Positions 43,156 through 51,886 of a stretch of 55,515 bases of DNA are shown in pieces (the first letter of the stretch is position 1; each line of letters begins with the position of its first letter). The stretch covers positions 1-55,515 of the forward strand of contig CAJTWA010000030.1 in assembly GCA_910580195.1 (NCBI GenBank). The letters run 5' to 3'. Source of the stretch: an uncultured Lachnospiraceae bacterium. Its GTDB lineage: Bacteria > Bacillota > Clostridia > Lachnospirales > Lachnospiraceae. The notes beneath the pieces are model-generated. The model did no database searches. It worked only from the letters and a program-made list of their open reading frames with translations, and was not told the origin of the DNA. Made by a program: the position numbers and the translations under genes.

Positions 43156-44070
43156 ATGGACATCAACTATGAATTGTACAAAGTATTCTACCATGTAGCA
43201 TCTTCCCTCAGCTTTTCCGAGGCATCCCGGAAACTGTTTATCTCCCAGTCAGCCGTCAGCCAGTCCATCAAGACGCTGGAGCGGAAACTGGAACAGCCCC
43301 TGTTCATCCGCAGCACTAAGAAAGTACAGATGACCCCCGCCGGGGAACTGCTGTTAAAGCACATTGAGCCTGCCATCTGCCTGATTGAGCGGGGCGAACG
43401 GCAGCTTACGGAATCAGGCACGCTGGGGTTAGGGCAGCTCCATATCGGTGCAAGCGACACCATCTGCCGCTATTTTCTAGTCCCTTACATAAAAGAATTC
43501 CATGAAAAATTCCCCCAAGTCCCCATCAAAGTCACCAACGCCACCTCGCTGGGCTGCGTGGATTTGCTGGCGCAGGGCAAGGTGGATTTGATTGTGACAA
43601 ACTACCCCAACTCCCGGATGGACAATTCCTACATCCAGAAGCGGGTAGCCTCATTCCGGGACGTGTTCCTTGCAAACCCAGCCTATTTTCCCCTTGGGCA
43701 GCAAGAAATTTCCTTTTCCGCCCTGCAGCAGTACCCAATCCTGATGCTGGATAGGAAAAGCACCACCAGCGAATTTTTGCACCACCAATTCCTGCAGCAC
43801 CAGCTGGAACTAGTTCCCGAAGCGGAACTAAGCAGCAACGATTTGCTGATTGATTTGGCAAAAATCGGTATTGGCATTGCCTTTATCCCCGACTACTGCC
43901 TGCGGGAAGATACCAAGGGCCTGTCCATCTTAAAGACCGTGGAGCAGATGCCAAGGCGCCAGATTGTAGCCGCCGCCAACCCGGGGCTTGTGCCTTCGCC
44001 TTCCGCGGACGAATTTTTGAAGCTGCTCCCAGATTTAAACGAGGGCAGCAATGGGACATGCGCCCCTTAA
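43156..44070 (+). CDS. LysR-family transcriptional regulator
   Basis: A 304-residue regulator. N-terminal winged helix: YHVASSLSFSEASRKLFISQSAVSQSIKTLERKLEQPLFIRSTKKVQMTPAG reads in segments typical of the family. The C-terminal effector domain starts LHIGASDTICRYFLVPYI. AGGAGG lies 6 nt before the ATG at 43156. The next gene, a VOC protein, is about 160 nt downstream; its control by this regulator is only suggested. Confidence 0.93.
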   Translation: MDINYELYKVFYHVASSLSFSEASRKLFISQSAVSQSIKTLERKLEQPLFIRSTKKVQMTPAGELLLKHIEPAICLIERGERQLTESGTLGLGQLHIGASDTICRYFLVPYIKEFHEKFPQVPIKVTNATSLGCVDLLAQGKVDLIVTNYPNSRMDNSYIQKRVASFRDVFLANPAYFPLGQQEISFSALQQYPILMLDRKSTTSEFLHHQFLQHQLELVPEAELSSNDLLIDLAKIGIGIAFIPDYCLREDTKGLSILKTVEQMPRRQIVAAANPGLVPSPSADEFLKLLPDLNEGSNGTCAP

Positions 44071-44232
44071 GGGCAATGCCCACGCCTATCCCTTTATTTT
44101 ACGGCGGAAACCGCTATGCCAAAGCATGGCACATAAGAAACATTTATTTTGTAATTTTTTAACCGGCAGCAACTACCATGCCGCCTATGCGCAACAGCGC
44201 ACAACTATTTTACCCCACAAGGAGGATCCACC

Positions 44233-44604
44233 ATGAAATTTAAAATGTTCCACGAAAATTACAACGTACAGGACTTGCAGAAATCCATGGATTTCTACCA
44301 AGAAGCCTTCGGCCTTACCGAGGTGCGCCGCAAGGAGGCAGCAGACGGCAGCTACATTATCGTATACCTTTCCAACGAAGAAAGCGATTTCTGCCTAGAG
44401 CTGACTTGGCTGAAAGAAAAAGAAGGGCCTTACGACTTAGGGGAATGTGAATTCCATCTGGCATTTGAAACCGACGACTACGAAGGGGCGCATGCAAAGC
44501 ATGAAGCCATGGGGTGCATCTGCTTTGAAAACCCAGCCATGGGCATCTATTTTGTCACAGACCCAGACGGGTATTGGCTGGAAGTAGTCCCCGCCAAAAA
44601 GTAG
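44233..44604 (+). CDS. VOC/glyoxalase-family protein
   Basis: A 123-residue protein with two VOC beta-alpha modules, starting FHENYNVQDLQKSMDFYQEAFGL and ending FVTDPDGYWLEVV. This is close to lactoylglutathione lyase (GloA)-type proteins that detoxify methylglyoxal adducts. Metal ligands expected in this family are plausible (H7, E56-like in CLELTW, H80, E117), but substrate is not certain; Firmicutes VOC proteins vary. An AAGGAGG site precedes the ATG. Confidence 0.85.
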   Translation: MKFKMFHENYNVQDLQKSMDFYQEAFGLTEVRRKEAADGSYIIVYLSNEESDFCLELTWLKEKEGPYDLGECEFHLAFETDDYEGAHAKHEAMGCICFENPAMGIYFVTDPDGYWLEVVPAKK

Positions 44605-44632
44605 AGAAGCTGCGCATCTTCCCGGAGGGTTC

Positions 44633-44688
44633 CTTATAGGAAATCCATGGGCTTCATCACTTCACAGCGGCACGGTATTTCCTATAAG
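44633..44688. repeat. 12-bp inverted repeat downstream of the VOC gene
   Basis: CTTATAGGAAAT (44633-44644) and ATTTCCTATAAG (44677-44688) are perfectly complementary with a 32-nt loop. No T-run follows on the plus strand, so it is not a clear terminator. Confidence 0.5.
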
Positions 44689-44690
44689 AC

Positions 44691-44717
44691 AAAAAAGGAG
44701 GGGTACTTCCCCCTCCT
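44691..44717 (-). terminator. Terminator of the solute-binding lipoprotein gene
   Basis: GGAGGGG (44697-44703) pairs with CCCCCTCC (44709-44716); on the minus strand it is followed by TTTTTTG. It overlaps the stop codon of the lipoprotein gene. Confidence 0.75.
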
Positions 44718-46035
44718 ACTTTTTCAGCGATTCCTCCTGCAGCCTGTCAAATTCCGCCATACATTCCTCCACGGTAGCCCCATTCAGGAGTTCCCGCACA
44801 ATCAGGCAGATATTCCCCCACTGCTCCACTTTCATATTGGCATTTGCCCCAAGGACATAGACGTTTTCCTCAATCCTGTCATTCAAAGGCTTCAGGGCAG
44901 GGATACAGTCCACCTCCACATTCTTGGAAGGGGAAATCACTTTATTTGTTTCCGTATAAACCTGAAGGGCTTCATCAGAAAGCATGGTATCCAGCGTACG
45001 CAGGGCATCCTGCGCATGTTCCGCTTCTGCGCCAATGGCAAACCCTGTCATGGGCATGACGGGCATCTGCCCCCGGCTGCTTGGGAACCCAATGACCTGC
45101 ATGTTAAAATCTGGTTTCCCATAAGCTGTTTCTGTATTTGCCGCACCCCAGTAAGCCATGACAATGGGCGTTTTTTGGGCTAAGAAATCCGGCCCTTCCC
45201 CTTCGATGGCTTCGCTGGTATAAGCCTTCTTGGCGTCAATATAGCCGCAGTTTATCATTTCCTGCAGGAACTCAAACCCCGGGCGCATATAGTCGCTGTA
45301 TTTGCTTTCCCCGCTGTTTAAGGCTGCAATCTCTGCATCCGTGTTCCCGCCGTTATACAAATCCGCATATGCTTGGGCAAGGACGAAGGTTTCCAGCCAC
45401 CAGCGGTTTGCGCCCACCGGGGTTTCTACGCCATTTTCCTTAAATACCTTGCAGCACTCCAAGAATTCCTCCGGCGTTTCCGGCAGCTTTAGCTTGTATT
45501 CGTCAAACATATCCTTGTTGACAAACAATCCATAGGCTACCACTTCCTGCGGGATTGCCACTAATTTCCCATCTATCGTATTTGCAGTCTTTATCACGTC
45601 CCTTAAGTTCTCTGCGCAGCCAAGGCCAGACAGGTCCATCAAAAGCCCCTCCTCCCCCAAAGCCTGTATCACGTCCGGGTTCAGCAGGTAGATGTCGTCC
45701 ATATTGTTCTGGGCACGGTCCATGGCTACCTCGTCGTATGTTTTGTCTTGGTAATTTTCCGCCGTATAGGTGATATATTCCACCTTCACCCCATGCTCTT
45801 CCTCCGCCATGGCGACAGTCAGGTCCGCTGCCGTCCTCGCCACGTTATCCACTTCCGGGTCTGTTTTTTCCATGGGGCTGAACATGTTCACCACATGTTC
45901 ATTCTCTTCCTCAGGCTTTGCTAAATTCTTGCTTGGGTCTTCCTCCCCGCAGGCTGCCATGGCAGCAGCAGCCAGCCCTAGGAAGCAGAAGGCGGCTATT
46001 TTGAAAAGCCCTGCTTTCTTTTTTCTGTCTTCCAT
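44716..46035 (-). CDS. Extracellular solute-binding lipoprotein, no permease nearby
   Basis: A 439-residue protein with a basic N-terminus, a hydrophobic segment and a lipobox AMAACG. The mature part is an ABC-type family 1 binding protein: MAEEEHGVKVEYITYT, GKLVAIPQEVVAYGLFVNKDMFDEYKLKLPETPEEF, VANTETAYGK-like text. It normally feeds a sugar importer, yet no permease or ATPase gene is adjacent. Instead it is 3 nt after a membrane hybrid kinase, suggesting a role as the kinase's ligand-binding partner. Confidence 0.9.
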   Translation of the reverse strand: MEDRKKKAGLFKIAAFCFLGLAAAAMAACGEEDPSKNLAKPEEENEHVVNMFSPMEKTDPEVDNVARTAADLTVAMAEEEHGVKVEYITYTAENYQDKTYDEVAMDRAQNNMDDIYLLNPDVIQALGEEGLLMDLSGLGCAENLRDVIKTANTIDGKLVAIPQEVVAYGLFVNKDMFDEYKLKLPETPEEFLECCKVFKENGVETPVGANRWWLETFVLAQAYADLYNGGNTDAEIAALNSGESKYSDYMRPGFEFLQEMINCGYIDAKKAYTSEAIEGEGPDFLAQKTPIVMAYWGAANTETAYGKPDFNMQVIGFPSSRGQMPVMPMTGFAIGAEAEHAQDALRTLDTMLSDEALQVYTETNKVISPSKNVEVDCIPALKPLNDRIEENVYVLGANANMKVEQWGNICLIVRELLNGATVEECMAEFDRLQEESLKK

Positions 46036-46038
46036 CCC

Positions 46039-48627
46039 TTATCCCTTTCTTTCCTGCTCTTTGTTCCGGGTACATTCCCAAATTACCTTCCGCAGCAAAT
46101 CTACGTCAATAGGCTTTGCCAAATGCACATCCATCCCTGCATCCAACGCCTCTTTCTCATCTTCTGCAAAGGCATTTGCCGTCATGGCTATGATAGGGAT
46201 TTCCTTTGCATCCTCCCGATCCATGGCCCGGATTGCCCGGGTGGCGTCATAGCCGTTCATCACCGGCATCTGCACGTCCATTAAAATCGCATGGAACTTC
46301 CCTGCCGGGGCATTGGCAAAACATTCTGCCGCCTGCTGGCCGTTCCCTGCAACCTCACAGGTCGCCCCTTCAATGGCTAAGACTTCCTTGAGGATTTCCG
46401 CATTGATTTCATTGTCCTCCGCAGCAAGGAAATGCATGCCTTCCAGATGTTCCGCTTTTTCCTCCCCAGCAGGCCCTTCCCCGCAAAGGCCTGCCTGCAT
46501 CTCTAAAATCTTTTCTTTCAGTGCAGAAATGAAAAACGGCTTCATCAGGATTCCGGTATTCCCAGCAGGAAGGCTCCCTTCTGCCCATTCCTCGCCATAA
46601 GACGCCAAAACCAGCAGGAGGGATTGGGGCAGGAGTTCCCGCACCTGCCCTGCCGCCTCCTTTGCCTCCATGCCCAAATGGGAGGCATCCAGCAGTACCA
46701 ATTGGAAGGCGTCCCCTCCTTTTACTATGCCGCTGGCTTCCTCTGGGCTGGCGGCTGTTTCCAGCAAGGCCCCTGCGCCCTCCATTAATGATTTTATGGT
46801 TCCAAGGGATTCTGGGCTGCCGCCTATCGCCAAGGCCCTGGAAATCCCATGCTCTTCCCAGAATTTCCTGTCTGGCTGTTCCTCTGGGATACGCAGTTCC
46901 AGTTCCACACGGAAAATGCTGCCCTTCCCAACTTCGCTGGCTACCTCTATGGTCCCGCCCATCAATTCTACAATGTTTTTCGTAATTGCCATGCCAAGGC
47001 CTGTGCCCTGCACTTTATTGGTGGTGCTGTTTTCCGCCCGGGTAAATGCATCGAAAATTGTTTCCAGATATTCCGGCGTCATCCCGTACCCGTCATCCTC
47101 CACCTCAATCCGGATATGCCCATACTGCACCGAACGCTGCTTAAGGCCCACAATGCGGAACCAGATATTCCCGCCCTCTTGGGTATATTTCACCGCATTG
47201 GACAAAAGGTTTATCAAAATCTGGTTGATCCTCGTTTCATCCCCCATCAGGTACTCATGGGCAATGCCTTCCACTTCCACATGGAAATTCTGGTTTTTCC
47301 CTTTTGCCATGGGCCGGATGATGGCATCCACGGAGGACACCAGGTCATTCAGGGTAAACTCTTCAAAATTAAGCACAACCTTCCCGCTTTCAATCTTAGA
47401 CACATCCAAAATGTCATTGATTAAGCTGAGCAGGTGCTGGCCGGAGGCTGTGATTTTCTTGGTATATTCCCTTACCTTGCCGGGATTTTCCGCATCCCGC
47501 GCCAGCAGCGTAGTAAACCCGAGGACGGCGTTCATGGGGGTACGGATATCGTGGGACATATTGGAAAGGAACATGGTCTTTGAATTGCTTGCAATCTGGG
47601 CTGCCTGCAATGCCTCCGCAAGCTGCCGGCTGTGTACCTCCCGCTCCCGTTCCTGCTCCTTCCTCAGCCGGTTCTGCTGCCGGTGGTTGAAATAATAAAG
47701 CATACAGCACAGGAAAAATGTAACCAGCATCACTGTGACTACCACTAGGATATTATGGTTCACTGTCCGCCCTTCCTGCTGGATGGCCTCCACCGGAACA
47801 TACCCTACCAGATAAGCGCTCCCGCCGTTTACCGCCCACATGTAATTCAAAGCCCGTTTTCCCCGGATGTCATGGTAAAACAGGTAATCCTCCCCTGCCT
47901 CCAAGCACCTTTCCACTTCTTTCCTAAGGCTCTTGTCCTTAATGTCATTCGCCCGGTAAAAATCCTCCAAGTTCAGGTGGCCGGCGCTCCGCTTGCCCAT
48001 CCCTTTCGGCTTTAGCACAAACCGGCTGCTCTCTGCATCCATAATATAGAGCATCGCCCTCTTATTATAAAACCCATCTGGGAGGGATTCATCAAGGGCA
48101 TCATAAATGTATTCGATATAGAGCGTCCCAAGCTCCCGCCCTCCCTGCTCCACCGGGCATTTCATGGTATAGGCCCATGCCCCCATATAGTTCACATAGG
48201 ACTGGGAAATTGGAAGGCCGTTCACCAAATTCCCGCCTGAAAAATCCAAGCCTTCCTCCGTAAACACCCCTTCCTCATTGGAAATGCCCTCTGTTTCCCC
48301 TTCTGGTATCAGCGATACTTTTACCATAGTCTTGTTTTTCTGATAAGAACGGATATATTTCCCCGGCTCCTCTGCCATTGCAATTTCCTGGGCCATCAGC
48401 TTCTGGAACTCCGCCTCATTTTTTAAGATTGCCTCAATGGTGCACTCAATTAAGTCCAGGCTCTCGCTCAGGTTCTGGATGGCCGACGCGGACATTTCCT
48501 TGGAAATCTTCTGTGCCACGGAAAATACGGTTGCCCCCAAGATACAAAATACGATGATAATAGAAAGAAGCAGAGGGAACCCTTTCTCTTTTCTGCTTCT
48601 TTTCTGCTTCTTTGCCTTACTCTCCAT
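46039..48627 (-). CDS. Membrane hybrid histidine kinase with two receivers
   Basis: An 862-residue protein. Two membrane helices (about 16-38 and 292-314) flank a 250-residue extracytoplasmic sensor of Cache-like appearance. Then HisKA (FLSNMSHDIRTPMNAVLGFT), HATPase (NLLSNAVKYT, GTGLGMAI), a degenerate receiver lacking the acidic pair (ALAIGGSPES), and a full receiver (LAAEDNEIN; LMDVQMPVMNG). Co-transcribed with the binding lipoprotein just downstream. No separate response regulator with a DNA-binding domain is adjacent. Confidence 0.92.
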   Translation of the reverse strand: MESKAKKQKRSRKEKGFPLLLSIIIVFCILGATVFSVAQKISKEMSASAIQNLSESLDLIECTIEAILKNEAEFQKLMAQEIAMAEEPGKYIRSYQKNKTMVKVSLIPEGETEGISNEEGVFTEEGLDFSGGNLVNGLPISQSYVNYMGAWAYTMKCPVEQGGRELGTLYIEYIYDALDESLPDGFYNKRAMLYIMDAESSRFVLKPKGMGKRSAGHLNLEDFYRANDIKDKSLRKEVERCLEAGEDYLFYHDIRGKRALNYMWAVNGGSAYLVGYVPVEAIQQEGRTVNHNILVVVTVMLVTFFLCCMLYYFNHRQQNRLRKEQEREREVHSRQLAEALQAAQIASNSKTMFLSNMSHDIRTPMNAVLGFTTLLARDAENPGKVREYTKKITASGQHLLSLINDILDVSKIESGKVVLNFEEFTLNDLVSSVDAIIRPMAKGKNQNFHVEVEGIAHEYLMGDETRINQILINLLSNAVKYTQEGGNIWFRIVGLKQRSVQYGHIRIEVEDDGYGMTPEYLETIFDAFTRAENSTTNKVQGTGLGMAITKNIVELMGGTIEVASEVGKGSIFRVELELRIPEEQPDRKFWEEHGISRALAIGGSPESLGTIKSLMEGAGALLETAASPEEASGIVKGGDAFQLVLLDASHLGMEAKEAAGQVRELLPQSLLLVLASYGEEWAEGSLPAGNTGILMKPFFISALKEKILEMQAGLCGEGPAGEEKAEHLEGMHFLAAEDNEINAEILKEVLAIEGATCEVAGNGQQAAECFANAPAGKFHAILMDVQMPVMNGYDATRAIRAMDREDAKEIPIIAMTANAFAEDEKEALDAGMDVHLAKPIDVDLLRKVIWECTRNKEQERKG

Positions 48628-48720
48628 ATATTCCTTCGTTTCCTAACTGCCTAACGGCGGCTATAGATTACTGTTCCTGATATAAAATATGCAGCGCACA
48701 GAGAGATAGTCACTGCCGCG

Positions 48721-48930
48721 GCCTTCTGTGCGCACTATATTTCCCATTAACAGCCATAATTACTCCATAACCAACTATGGCTACCCTTACCGCCCTGTTT
48801 CGCTCTGGACAGGGCGTAACCACGCTATGGCTAGCTATGGCTGCCCTTGCTACCCTGTTTCGCTCTGGACAAGGCATAACCACGCTATGGTTAGCTATGG
48901 CTGCCCTTGCCACTCTGTTTTACTTTGGGC
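48721..48930. repeat. 60-bp tandem repeat upstream of the hybrid kinase
   Basis: The unit (CTATGGCTGCCCTTGC..CCCTGTTTCGCTCTGGAC..) repeats at exactly 60 bp: copies begin near 48781, 48841 and 48901, and a more diverged one lies at 48721-48780. Twenty codons per unit keep frames open on both strands, but no ribosome binding site or homology supports a gene. The rest of the 48628-49060 gap shows nothing recognisable. Confidence 0.8.
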
Positions 48931-49060
48931 GGTACAATTATTCAATATTATACCACATTTCCATCAAAATGAGATATGGGAAATTGTTCCTATCCCAGTC
49001 CCGGAACCCCCTGCGCTGCCGGTATCCCGGCAGAATTTCCCGCCGGCCGGCTTCCTAGCC

Positions 49061-51409
49061 TTAAGCCTGCTCCCAGAACCGTTCCACTTCCCTGCGCACG
49101 CTGCCTACGGTTACTTGCCCGTAATCCTGCCACTCCCGTGGGAACATCCGCTGGTACCCTTCCTCAAGGAACCGCTCATCCAGCAATAAAATAATCCCCC
49201 GGTCCTCCCCTGTGCGGATGACCCGGCCTGCCGCCTGCAGCACCTTGTTCATCCCCGGGTAGCGGAAGGCATATTCAAAGCCAAGCCCTTCCCTCTGCTG
49301 GTAAAACTGCTTTAAAATTTCCCGCTCGTTGCTGATTTGCGGCAGCCCGGTCCCTACGATGAGGACGCCAACCAAAGATTCCCCCTTTAAGTCAACGCCT
49401 TCTGCAAAAATCCCGCCCATCACGCAAAAACCCACCAATGTTTTCTCCCTGTGCCCCGAAAAGGCCTGTAAAAACTCCTCCCGTTCCTGCTCCCCCATGC
49501 CGCTCTCTTGGCAAATACAGTCCATTTCCTCCAAAATCCCCCCAATGGCAAGGAATTTTTCCCGCACCTGCCCCATCATTTTATAGGAAGGGAAAAATAC
49601 GATATAGTTCCCCTTCCTGCCCTGTGCGGCCTGATGGATGTAATCTGCAATTTTCTGGAATTCCCGTTCCGTCCGCCTTGCATATTTGCTGCTGACATCG
49701 ATCCCAACTGCCAGAAACCGCTGTTTTTCCTCAAACACCGTCTGGGCGTACACCGCATAGTTGTCCTCCCGGGCGCTTAAAAGCTTCTTATAATATTGGA
49801 TGGGCAGCAAGGTCGCTGAAAAAAAGATGGCGCTCCTGCCCTTGTCCAGACATTCCTGTAAATTTACCGCCGGGCTGACGCAGAACAGTTTCAGCTTAAA
49901 GGACTGTCCCGTTTCATGCTCCGTGTAAACCACATAATTTTCATCCAGCCGTTCATGCATATTTAAGAAATGCCGAAGCTCCAGATAAAATTCCTGCACG
50001 TCCTTTTTTTCCGGGAAATTAATTTCCTTCTGGAAAAATTCCTCCATGGCGGAGCACAGCCGCATCAAGTCTAAAGCCAGCCCGCCAATGCCTTCCAAAA
50101 CCGCATACGTTTCACATTCCCGCTTCATGCCCAGCAAATGCTTGTTGCAGGCGCCTAAAGCCTGCGCGCATTTCCTGCTGTAATCCTTCATTATTTTTTT
50201 CATCCGCAGGAAATCCTCTTTGTAAAGGGTGGCGCTGTACATCTCCCGGGCACGGTCCACAAGGTTATGTGCTTCATCCACCAAAAACACGTGCTCTCCC
50301 TTCGCCCCCTCGGCAAAAAAGCGTTTCAGGTATACGTTTGGGTCAAAGACATAATTGTAATCGCAAATAATGACATCTGCCCACAAGGCGGCATCCAAGC
50401 ACATCTCAAAGGGGCAGACCTGGAACCGTTTTGCCTGCTCTTGCAAAACTTCCCTTTCCATGGCATACTCCCGGCTGATAAGGTCAAATACTGCGTCATT
50501 CACCCGGTCATAATGGCCTTTTGCATACATGCAGTGCACGGGGTTGCAGTCCATCTCCCCGCAGAGGCACAGCTTTTCCTTCGCCGTGATGGTGATGACG
50601 CGGCCTTTATAGCCTTGGCAGCCCAGCAAGCCAAAGGCTTCTTTTGCCACAGTCCTTGTGATGGTCTTTGCCGTCAAGTAGAAAATCTTATCTGCCAGCC
50701 CCTGCCCCACAGCCATCACCGCCGGGAACACGGTGGTAATGGTCTTCCCGGTGCCGGTGGGGGCTTGGATGAACAGGATTTTTTCCCGCTGGATGGTCCG
50801 GTACACATCCCCGGCCAGCTTCCGCTGCCCAGCCCGGTAGGGGAAGGGGAAGGAAAGCCCTGCAATGGAAGCATCCCGCTCTGCCTTTGCTTCATATTGG
50901 AACTTCGCCCATTTCTCATAGGAATGGAGGAGAGAATAAAACCACCCCTGAATCTCCTCAAACATGTAATTTTCCCGGAACCTGCGGATTTCCTCGGTAT
51001 CCAGATTGCAGTATGTCATCTGGACGGCTATCTTGGGAAGGCAGTTCTGGGAGGCATACATGTAAGCGTAGCACTTGGCCTGTGCCAGATGGACCGCCGC
51101 AGGGCTTTCCAGCAATTTTACGTCTTGGTAAATGCCTTTGATTTCGTCAATGGTTACCTCCTCCCCTTCCACAATCACGCCGTCCGCCCGGCCTTCGAGC
51201 GCCAAGGTATACGCCCCAAGCCCTATTTCCATTTTCAGGGGCACTTCCGGCTGGTAAGAAGCGCCCATCCTCCTTTGGATTTTCCGGTGTATCCGGCTGC
51301 CTTCCTGCATGGCCTCCTTCTGGGCCGCCTTCCCGTACCGGTTGTCAATGTCGCCGGAACGGAGGATGAATTCCACAAGGTTCCTGACAGAAATCTTAAT
51401 CTGTTCCAT
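49061..51409 (-). CDS. DinG/XPD-type DNA helicase with N-terminal RecB-like nuclease
   Basis: A 782-residue protein. Residues about 25-170 have PD-(D/E)XK features (LEGRADGVI...VTIDEIKG, then HLAQAKCYAYMYA). The helicase follows: Walker A QAPTGTGKT, a cysteine cluster (LCLCGEMDC...HCMY) consistent with an Fe-S domain, DEAH box LVDEAHN, and C-terminal motifs GGIFAEGVDL and QAAGRVIRT. This is the Firmicutes COG1199 branch likely acting in DNA repair. The start at 51409 matches the nuclease domain; GAAAGG lies upstream. Its exact role is unknown. Confidence 0.9.
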   Translation of the reverse strand: MEQIKISVRNLVEFILRSGDIDNRYGKAAQKEAMQEGSRIHRKIQRRMGASYQPEVPLKMEIGLGAYTLALEGRADGVIVEGEEVTIDEIKGIYQDVKLLESPAAVHLAQAKCYAYMYASQNCLPKIAVQMTYCNLDTEEIRRFRENYMFEEIQGWFYSLLHSYEKWAKFQYEAKAERDASIAGLSFPFPYRAGQRKLAGDVYRTIQREKILFIQAPTGTGKTITTVFPAVMAVGQGLADKIFYLTAKTITRTVAKEAFGLLGCQGYKGRVITITAKEKLCLCGEMDCNPVHCMYAKGHYDRVNDAVFDLISREYAMEREVLQEQAKRFQVCPFEMCLDAALWADVIICDYNYVFDPNVYLKRFFAEGAKGEHVFLVDEAHNLVDRAREMYSATLYKEDFLRMKKIMKDYSRKCAQALGACNKHLLGMKRECETYAVLEGIGGLALDLMRLCSAMEEFFQKEINFPEKKDVQEFYLELRHFLNMHERLDENYVVYTEHETGQSFKLKLFCVSPAVNLQECLDKGRSAIFFSATLLPIQYYKKLLSAREDNYAVYAQTVFEEKQRFLAVGIDVSSKYARRTEREFQKIADYIHQAAQGRKGNYIVFFPSYKMMGQVREKFLAIGGILEEMDCICQESGMGEQEREEFLQAFSGHREKTLVGFCVMGGIFAEGVDLKGESLVGVLIVGTGLPQISNEREILKQFYQQREGLGFEYAFRYPGMNKVLQAAGRVIRTGEDRGIILLLDERFLEEGYQRMFPREWQDYGQVTVGSVRREVERFWEQA

Positions 51410-51471
51410 AATTAATGACTGCCTTTCTTTCACTCTTTCCCTATCAGATAAAACCGCACTTTTTTGTATAC

Positions 51472-51504
51472 CAAAAAAGATGCATAACTTATTATGCATC
51501 TTTT
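51472..51504. terminator. Terminator after the HPr-like gene
   Basis: A perfect 13-bp stem, AAAAGATGCATAA (51475-51487) with TTATGCATCTTTT (51492-51504), followed on the minus strand by CTTTTTTGG. It separates the HPr-like gene from the helicase gene. Confidence 0.85.
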
Positions 51505-51532
51505 CGGGACATTTGTCTATTCTGTTGTAGCA

Positions 51533-51760
51533 TTATGCGATTGCATATTTGTTCAGCACGTTTTCGAAGGTGAGGTTTTCCCCGCCGTACTTCACGGTCA
51601 GGTCCTTGCGGATGCCTAAGCCCATCACCCCTAAAATTGATTTCGCATCAATTACCATGCGCTGGTCATAAATATCTATATCGAAATCACACATGCCAGC
51701 AGCACGAACAAAATCACATACTTCCTCAACATCTGCTAATCTGATTACTTTCTCATTCAT
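51533..51760 (-). CDS. HPr-like protein without the active-site histidine
   Basis: A 75-residue protein whose second half, MVIDAKSILGVMGLGIRKDLTVKYGG, matches the HPr fold including the serine equivalent to Ser46 (AKSILGV). The first helix region (VCDFVRAAGMCDFDIDIY) lacks the GLHARPA motif, so His15, which carries phosphate in sugar transport, is absent. It may be a regulatory HPr homolog, but that is inference. The start at 51760 has AAAGGA about 12 nt upstream. Its leader carries a 33-bp tandem repeat. Confidence 0.85.
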   Translation of the reverse strand: MNEKVIRLADVEEVCDFVRAAGMCDFDIDIYDQRMVIDAKSILGVMGLGIRKDLTVKYGGENLTFENVLNKYAIA

Positions 51761-51789
51761 CTTTGCTACCATCCTTTCTTGTTGGATTG

Positions 51790-51886
51790 ATTTTAAAGCC
51801 CTTCCCTGCACTTTTTGGGTTAGCTTTGAAGTCCTTCCCTGCACTTCTTGGGTTGGCTTTGAAGTTCTTCCCTGAACTTGTGGCAA
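51790..51886. repeat. 33-bp tandem repeat in the leader of the HPr-like gene
   Basis: CTTCCCTGCAC-type units start at 51801, 51834 and 51867, exactly 33 bp (11 codons) apart. They are in frame with the downstream gene on the minus strand (VQGRTSK.TQ repeats), but the ribosome binding site lies after them, so they are probably untranslated. Confidence 0.75.

Noticed and set aside
44633..44688. Terminator of the VOC gene
   Set aside because: The 12-bp inverted repeat has a 32-nt loop and is followed by an A-run, not a T-run, on the plus strand. It is kept as a repeat.
48721..48930. Possible CRISPR array
   Set aside because: Units are contiguous with no unique spacers, and no cas genes are in the window. 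The same holds for the other tandem repeats.
48710..49058. Small open frames on both strands over the 60-bp repeat
   Set aside because: Frames stay open only because the repeat length is a multiple of three. No ribosome binding site, homology or fitting context.
50267..51415. 382-codon open frame on the plus strand opposite the helicase gene
   Set aside because: Antisense to a well-supported helicase with all motifs; composition is not protein-like and no start signal is present.
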